The notes under the pieces: generated by a model | Told to the model about the DNA's origin: nothing | Seen by the model: the letters and a program-made list of their open reading frames with translations, nothing else | The model's database searches: none | Translations under genes and position numbers: made by a program | From: Actinomycetota bacterium | Lineage (GTDB): Bacteria; Actinomycetota; Actinomycetes; Mycobacteriales; Mycobacteriaceae | Direction: 5' to 3' | DNA: 41,256 bases | Assembly: GCA_018268465.1 (NCBI GenBank) | Contig: JAFDWN010000031.1 | Location: 1 to 41,256, forward strand | Part shown: in pieces, positions 31,464 to 41,256 of the stretch | Layout: every line of letters begins with the position of its first letter | Numbering within the stretch: the stretch's first letter is position 1

Positions 31464-32491
31464 CGTTTCCTCTCTAGGGCTGACGGCACCGCGGGCACCG
31501 CTGCATCACGCGTACCATGCGCGCCGTTTGTCGAGCTTACCCATGAGTAATGGCAGGCACTGACACCCTGGTCGCTCGTCGGGGCCCGCACTGCCCGTTC
31601 GGTCGGGTCGGGTCCGGGCTCCTGGGTGAGCAGCCATCCGCACCGGTCGGCCAGCGCGGCCCGCAGCGGCGCCGCCCGCGCGGCGATGTCCTGCTGAGCC
31701 CGCACGTACTCGGCTCGGCCGGCAGCGGTCTCGATCGCGATCGGGGCGAACCCGTACTCGCGCAGATCGTAGGGGCTGGCCCGCATGTCGAGTACGCGGG
31801 CGTCGGCGGCCAGCACCAGGCAGTCCACCACCAGCTCGGACGGCACCAGCGGGCCCAGCTTGTATGCCCACTTGTAACAGTCCATCGCCGCGTGGATGCA
31901 CCCCGGCTGCTCGGTCGCCCGCTGACGGTCACGGCTCAGCGGCTCGCAGTTGCGGGCGACCGCCGGCGCGGTGAAGAACCGGTAGGCGTCGAAGTGGCTG
32001 CAGCGCAACGGCATCGACTCGACCACCGCGTCGGTGCCCGCCGCGCCGAGACGCAGCGGAACCTGGCTGTGACGCACCGCGGGCGCGCGGTAGACCATCG
32101 CCCACTCGTGCAGCCCGAAGCAGTTCAGCCGCGGAGCCCGCCCCTGGGTGGCGCGCAGCAGATCCCCGACGAACGCCACGGTCTGGACGCGCGCCGCAAG
32201 GTGCGCGGCGGTCACCGTCACACCGTCGCGGTGGCCGCCGTAACCGCCGCGGCCCAGGTAGCTCCGGGACGCGGCGCCGCCCAGTACCACGCCGAAACCC
32301 GGATGCCACACCCGCAGCTGGCGCGGACGCAGGTTGTAGTAGGTGAACAGGAAGTCCCACACCGGATGCGCGCGGCCGGCCTGCCGACGGCGCAGGTGCG
32401 GTTCCAGGAACGCGTCGACCCGATCGCGGTGCGCCTGCGCCCGCGGAACCCAGACCCGCTCGTCCCACACCTCAGACACGGTGGGTTCCAT
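31460..32491 (-). CDS. Conserved actinobacterial protein (often labelled 3-methyladenine DNA glycosylase)
   Basis: A soluble protein of 343 residues. The block WVPRAQAHRDRVDAFLEPHL, HPVWDFLFTYYNLRPRQLRVWHPG, and CIHAAMDCYKWAYKLGPL with DLREYGFAPIAIET is a conserved actinobacterial family that automated pipelines often call 3-methyladenine DNA glycosylase; I see no HhH-GPD or AlkA/Tag motif that would prove this. ATG 32491 lies inside the 3' end of the upstream CBS gene (20-bp overlap); a GTG at 32479 would give a protein four residues shorter and is equally possible. The last 40 or so residues are Ala/Thr/Ser-rich and look unstructured. It is co-directional with glcB and tied to it through three mini-cistrons. 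Confidence 0.75.
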   Translation of the reverse strand: MEPTVSEVWDERVWVPRAQAHRDRVDAFLEPHLRRRQAGRAHPVWDFLFTYYNLRPRQLRVWHPGFGVVLGGAASRSYLGRGGYGGHRDGVTVTAAHLAARVQTVAFVGDLLRATQGRAPRLNCFGLHEWAMVYRAPAVRHSQVPLRLGAAGTDAVVESMPLRCSHFDAYRFFTAPAVARNCEPLSRDRQRATEQPGCIHAAMDCYKWAYKLGPLVPSELVVDCLVLAADARVLDMRASPYDLREYGFAPIAIETAAGRAEYVRAQQDIAARAAPLRAALADRCGWLLTQEPGPDPTERAVRAPTSDQGVSACHYSWVSSTNGAHGTRDAAVPAVPSALERKR

Positions 32492-33520
32492 CCCGGACGG
32501 TGCCCACCAGATCCTCCACCAGATCCTCCAGCGCGACCATCGCCGTGACCATGTCGCCGGAGGTGACCAGAGCGAGATGGCTGTTGCTGCGGCGCAGTCG
32601 CGACAGCGCATCGGGCAGCGGCAGCGAGGCGGGCACCTGCGGCAGCGGCCGCACCATGGAGCGGTCCAGCACCGCGTCCGGATCGTCTACCAGCGGCAGG
32701 ACGTCCTTGATGTGCAGGTAGCCGAAGAACAGCCCGGAGGGATCGGCGACGGGGAAACGGGAGTACCCGGTCTCGGCGAGCGCGACCTCGATGGCCCCGA
32801 CCGTCGGCCCGGTGTCCCACGACGCCGCGGGTACGGCGCGGATCTCGCTGAGCGGCATCGCCACGTCGTTGACCACGCGGTTGCGGATCTGCAGGGCTCG
32901 GGTGAGCCTGGTGTGCTCCTCGGGATCGAGTAAGCCCTCCGACACCGATTCGGCGATCATCTCCGACAATTCGACCGTGGAGACCGTCACCTCGAGCTCG
33001 TCGCGCGGCTCGACCCGGAATGCGCGCAGGGTGATGTTGGCGCACCAGTTGTAGAAGGCGATCAGCGGGCGAGCGGCCCGGATGTAGACGAGATAGCTCG
33101 GGATGAGCAGCATCGCCGTGGATTCCGGACCCGCGATGGCGATGTTCTTCGGCACCATCTCACCGAGTAGCACGTGCAGGATCACCACGATCGACAGCGC
33201 CACCACGAACGACACCGTGTGCAGCAGCGCGTCGGGGATCCCCAGCGCCCCGAACGGCCGCTCCAGCACGTGGGCGACCGCGGGCTCGGCGACCCGGCCC
33301 AGCAGGATCGAACAGATGGTGATGCCCAGCTGGGCGCCCGCCAGCATCAGCGACAGGTTCTCACCGGCCCGGATCACCGTGACCGCACTCTTCTTACCCT
33401 GTTCGGCCAGCGCCTCCAGCCGGTCGCGGCGTGCGGAGATCAGTGCGAACTCCGACCCCACGAAGAAGGCGTTGGCCGCCAGCAGCGCCACCGTGAGCAG
33501 GACCCCGAACACGTCGCCCA

Positions 33521-33521
<1 letters not shown>
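32472..33521 (-). CDS. DUF21/CBS-domain membrane protein (Rv1841c-like)
   Basis: A protein of 349 residues of the CNNM/CorC family, whose members are linked to divalent cation (Mg2+) export. An N-terminal DUF21 membrane domain with about four helices (residues 1-170: NAFFVGSEFALIS, AGAQLGITICSILLG, GEMVPKNIAIAGP) is followed by a CBS pair, about 200-340 ([24 protein letters not shown]). Unlike its neighbour it lacks the C-terminal CorC_HlyC domain and stops right after the second CBS. The ATG overlaps the stop of the 456-residue paralogue by one base, so the two are co-translated and may form a heteromer. Confidence 0.88.
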
Positions 33522-34887
<1,366 letters not shown>

Positions 34888-34891
<4 letters not shown>

Positions 34892-35040
34892 CGCGGTCGG
34901 CGTCCGGATCGGTTGTGCGGGGCGCCGGGCCCAGGACCCGGCTGACTAGGGGAAGGTTCCGCGTCGGACGGCTCGTCGGGCGGTCGCTCGTCCTGCCCGC
35001 CCGGCCCGGAACTCGGCGCCACCACCGGTGCCTGCGGCAC
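34888..35040 (-). CDS. Small Pro-rich ORF coupled to the CBS gene
   Basis: A 50-residue ORF from GTG 35040, preceded by GAAAGGG seven bases upstream, ending in a TGA that overlaps the next ATG (ATGA). The product is rich in Pro, Gly, Asp, Glu and Arg with no hydrophobic segment and would be disordered. The frame stays open to an ATG at 35121, but the added residues do not look coherent. Third-position GC, counted by eye at about three quarters, is lower than in the neighbouring genes, so it may be non-coding leader. Position and coupling are the only support. Confidence 0.3.
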
Positions 35041-35167
35041 GTCAACCCTTTCTTCGTCAGCACTATCGACGGCTGAAAGTAAACATGCTAGCCCGATTCG
35101 GGGAATCCGCCTCTGCGCCATCGCGAATCGGGGCGCGCATCACGAATCCAGCGAGCGCGACGGATGT

Positions 35168-35186
35168 TTCTGTAAGCCTATCCTTA
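35168..35186 (+). promoter_or_regulatory. IdeR/DtxR-type iron box
   Basis: TTCTGTAAGCCTATCCTTA matches the published 19-bp consensus TWAGGTWAGSCTWACCTWA at 16 of 19 positions by my count; the three mismatches are at positions 3, 4 and 14. The box lies 68 bp before the start of the lipoprotein gene and covers a TATCCT that could be the -10 hexamer. Under IdeR control Fe2+-loaded repressor would block transcription when iron is plentiful, which fits the iron-transporter assignment of the operon. Confidence 0.7.
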
Positions 35187-35196
35187 TCTAGTGGTA

Positions 35197-35211
35197 GGTT
35201 CGGTGCGAACC
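35197..35211. promoter_or_regulatory. Perfect inverted repeat GGTTCG-GTG-CGAACC
   Basis: Six-base arms with a three-base centre, 11 bp downstream of the IdeR box and within the presumed 5' leader of the iron transporter. It could be a second operator or a small RNA hairpin. No regulator can be assigned. Confidence 0.4.
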
Positions 35212-35254
35212 GTTTCATTGCCAGCCGATTCACAGAAAGGCAGGGCCTGACTCC

Positions 35255-36298
35255 ATGTCGATCTCGATGCCCGTCTCCGTTCGAAGGATTGCCGGCGTCC
35301 TCGCCGCCTCCGCCGCGGCCATCGCATTCAGCGCCTGCAGCTCGGAGCAGGCGACCACCGAAGCCGACGAGAAGATCGTCGTGTACTCGGGCCGCAGCGA
35401 GGAATTGATCGCCCCGCTGATCAAGCAGTTCACCGCCGACACCGGCATCGAGGTCGAGGCCCGCTACGCCGGTTCGGGCGAGCTGGCCGCGCAGCTGATC
35501 ACCGAGGGCGACAAGTCGCCCGCCGACGTCTTCCTGTCGCAGGACGCCGGCGCGCTGGGCGCGGTGTCCAACGCCGGGCTGTTCGCGCCGATCGACCCGG
35601 CCACCCTCGAGGCGGTGCCGTCGGCGTTCTCCGCCGCGGACGGCACCTGGGTCGGGGTGTCCGGCCGCGCCCGCGTGGTGGTGTACAACCCGGAGCTGGT
35701 GCCCAACCCGCCGAACACGATCGACGCGCTGCTGGCCCCGGAGTGGAAGGGCAAGATCGGATTCGCGCCGAGCAATGCGTCCTGGCAGGCCTTCGTCACC
35801 GGCCTGCGGGTGGTGCGCGGCGACGACGGCGCCGAGCAGTGGCTGCAGGCCTTCAAGGCCAACGATCCGCAGCCGTTCGAGAACAACGTGGCCGTCCGCG
35901 ACGCCGTCGACTCCGGGCAGGTGCCGCTGGGCCTGGCCAATCACTACTACCTCTACGAACTCATCCACGCCAAGGGTGCGGACGCGGTGACCGCACGCAA
36001 CCAGTACATGGCGCCCGGCGATCCCGGTGGGTTGATCAACGTCGCGGGCGTCGGCGTGCTCAAATCCGCCCCCAACCCGCAGGGCGCGCAAGAGTTCGCC
36101 GCCTACCTCGTCGGCCAGTCCGCGCAGGAGTACTTCGCCACCGAGACCGCCGAATATCCCCTGATCGCGGGGGTTGCGCCGTCCGGTGAGATGCCGCCGC
36201 TGAGCGACCTCGAACCGCCCGCGGTCGACCTGTCGCAGCTCGACGACGTCGAGGTGACCCAGGAGCTGCTGGTCAAGACCGGCCTGCTGACGAACTGA
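35255..36298 (+). CDS. Ferric iron ABC transporter substrate-binding lipoprotein
   Basis: A protein of 347 residues exported to the cell surface. The signal peptide has RR at 10-11, a hydrophobic core at 12-26 and a lipobox-like FSAC ending at Cys28, so it is probably a lipoprotein. The mature part is a class of Fe3+-binding protein (FbpA/FutA/AfuA type): KIVVYSGRSEELIAPL, FTADTGIEVEARYAGSGELA, SPADVFLSQDAGALGAV and NHYYLYEL, whose paired tyrosines are typical iron ligands of the family. It heads a three-gene operon with a permease and an ATPase and carries an IdeR-like box upstream. Thiamine or other anions are possible alternative substrates in the wider family, but the Tyr-Tyr motif and iron box favour iron. 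Confidence 0.9.
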   Translation: MSISMPVSVRRIAGVLAASAAAIAFSACSSEQATTEADEKIVVYSGRSEELIAPLIKQFTADTGIEVEARYAGSGELAAQLITEGDKSPADVFLSQDAGALGAVSNAGLFAPIDPATLEAVPSAFSAADGTWVGVSGRARVVVYNPELVPNPPNTIDALLAPEWKGKIGFAPSNASWQAFVTGLRVVRGDDGAEQWLQAFKANDPQPFENNVAVRDAVDSGQVPLGLANHYYLYELIHAKGADAVTARNQYMAPGDPGGLINVAGVGVLKSAPNPQGAQEFAAYLVGQSAQEYFATETAEYPLIAGVAPSGEMPPLSDLEPPAVDLSQLDDVEVTQELLVKTGLLTN

Positions 36299-36301
36299 CA
36301 C

Positions 36302-37838
36302 GTGCCGTCCTCAGCCCGCGGAACGCGTGTCCCTGCGCTGCTGCTGATTCCGGCGGCGCTGGTCGCCGCGGGCACCCTGCTCCCGCTGGTCTACCTCGCG
36401 GCGCGGGCCACCGAACGGGGCTGGGCCTTCGTCGTCGGCGAACTGGTCCAGCCCCGCACCGCGGCGCTGGTGGGCAGGTCACTGCTGCTGGTCGTGGTCG
36501 TCACCGCCGCCTGCGTGGTGATCGGCGTCGGGCTGGCGGTCCTGGTGACCCGCACCGACGTGCCCGGCAGACGGGCACTGGCGGTGGCGCTGACGCTGCC
36601 GCTGGCGATGCCCAGCTATCTGCTGGCCTACCTGTGGGTGTCCGCGCTGCCCCAGGTCGCGGGCTTCTGGGGCGCCGCGCTGGTGCTGGTGCTGGTCAGT
36701 TACCCCTTGGTGATGATCACCACGTTGGCGGCCATGTCCCGGGTCGACCCGGCCCAGGAGGAGGTGGCCCGGTCGCTGGGCAGAGGTGGCGTGTCGGTCC
36801 TGTTCACCGTCACCCTGCGCCAGGCCCGCGCCTCGATCGCCGCGGGTGCGCTGCTGGTTGCGCTGTACGTGCTCAGTGATTTCGGCGCCGTCGCGGCGAT
36901 GCGCTACGAAGCGTTCACCTGGGTGATCTACGGGGCGTACCGGTCGGGATTCAACCCGTCCCGGGCGGCGGTGCTTTCGGTGGTGCTGCTGGTTTTCGCC
37001 GTGGCACTGGTGATCGCCGAGGGCCGCGCCAGGGGCCGGGCGGCGGCGTCGCGGGTCGGCGGCGGAACCCCGCGTCCCGCACCGCTCAACCGGCTCGGTC
37101 GCTGGTGGCCGGCCACGCTGGTGCTGCCCGCGGCCATGCTGGTCGCCGCGATCGGGGTGCCGACGGTGATGCTGGCCCGCTGGCTGCTGACCGCCGGCCC
37201 CCGCTTCGACGGCGCGGAGTGGTTGGCGGCGCTAGGGTCCACGCTGTGGTTGTCGGTGGCCGCGGCGCTGGTGTGCACCGCGGCCGCGCTGCCGCTGGGG
37301 GTGCTGGCCGCGCGGTACCGCACCGGGGCGACGCGCACGCTGGAGGGTGCGAGCTACGTCGCGCACGGGCTGCCCGCAATCGTCGTCGCGATCTCCATGG
37401 TGTCGGTCGGTGTGCTGCTGCTGCGGCCGCTGTATCAGCGCGAGCCGCTGCTGATCCTGGCCTACGCCGTGCTGTTCGTCCCCCTGGCCGTCGGATCGGT
37501 GCGGTCCTCGGTGGAGGCGGCGCCGATCCGGCTGGAGGAAGTCGCGCGATCTCTCGGCAGGGCGCCCTTGCGCGCATTCGGCACCGTGACCGCCAGGATC
37601 GCCGCCCCCGGTATCGCCGCCGGTGCGGCGCTGGTGCTGTTGACGTGTATGAAGGAGCTGCCGGTCACGTTGCTGCTGCATCCCACCGGGACGCAGACCC
37701 TTGCGACGCGGCTGTGGGGGTACACCACCGTCAGCGATTACGCCGCGGCGGCGCCGTACGCCGCGGCGCTGCTGGTGTTCGCCGCCGTGCCCACCGCGCT
37801 GCTCGGACTGTGGAGTTCCGGACTCGGGGAGGCGCGCG

Positions 37839-37846
<8 letters not shown>
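36302..37846 (+). CDS. Ferric iron ABC transporter permease (fused double BPD domain)
   Basis: A membrane protein of 514 residues with about 12 helices. Two binding-protein-dependent transport domains are fused in tandem, each with an EAA-type loop (EEVARSLGRGG near residue 155 and EEVARSLGRAP near 415), as in FbpB/SfuB-type iron permeases. GTG 36302 is three bases after the stop of the binding protein, and no clear ribosome-binding sequence precedes it, so translation is probably coupled. The 3' end overlaps the ATPase gene by 8 bp. Confidence 0.9.

Positions 37847-41256
<3,410 letters not shown>

Larger units (their letters stand above)
34892..35254. other. Divergent intergenic region between CBS genes and iron transporter
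   Basis: The stretch of 363 bp separates the - strand CBS operon from the + strand ABC transporter. Its left part holds the possible small Pro-rich ORF and a TTGACG sequence on the - strand. Its right part (35160-35254) is noticeably more AT-rich and holds the IdeR-like box, a TATCCT -10 candidate at 35179-35184 and an inverted repeat. No RNA gene is recognised. Confidence 0.7.

Noticed and set aside
29205-31550. 781-codon + strand frame opposite glcB
   Set aside because: Antisense shadow; glcB on the other strand is unmistakable and the + product has no recognisable fold.

Overview
The window is high-GC actinobacterial DNA with dense, ATGA-coupled operons. Its right half keeps a gene order typical of mycobacteria: a MGRHS-type von Willebrand A membrane protein, malate synthase G (glcB), two DUF21/CBS membrane proteins, guaB1 and gnd. 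In M. tuberculosis these correspond to the Rv1836c-Rv1844c neighbourhood (from memory). A Mycobacterium/Mycolicibacterium chromosome is the best reading; I cannot name the species.

Left half (1-27149, all + strand): an operon resembling the phthiocerol dimycocerosate (PDIM/DIM) locus pps-drr-papA5. It holds the 3' end of a type I PKS with AT and ACP but no ketoreductase between them (2-712), a PpsA-type PKS with an N-terminal ACP (834-6344), a PKS whose N-terminal half looks PpsB-like and whose C-terminal half looks PpsC-like (6344-12829), PpsD (12826-18246), PpsE (18243-22661), the DrrABC lipid exporter (22726-25396), a PapA5-type acyltransferase (25396-26643) and a DUF2505 protein (26643-27149). 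From ppsA to the DUF2505 gene most neighbours overlap by 1-4 bases, so they probably form one transcript. The products should build a long polyketide chain from an activated fatty acid, carry it through export, and esterify it. The module set differs from canonical ppsA-E: one reducing module seems merged away, an upstream module lacks a KR, and the ATs of the three middle modules share a VASH motif. The lipid is therefore probably not ordinary phthiocerol. No mas or fadD28 follows papA5.

Right half (27171-41256): on the - strand the order of transcription is gnd (cut by the window end), guaB1, then two CBS-domain transporters, a conserved actinobacterial protein, a string of three mini-cistrons, glcB and the VWA protein. 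A + strand ABC transporter for ferric iron (35255-38933) lies between guaB1 and the CBS genes, with a 16/19 match to the IdeR/DtxR iron box in its promoter region.

The most unusual small structure is upstream of glcB. A 35-bp tandem repeat makes a chain of tiny ORFs, each stop codon overlapping the next start, that links the preceding gene to glcB. No tRNA, rRNA, insertion sequence, CRISPR or phage feature was seen. Comparisons with M. tuberculosis proteins are from memory, not from a search.
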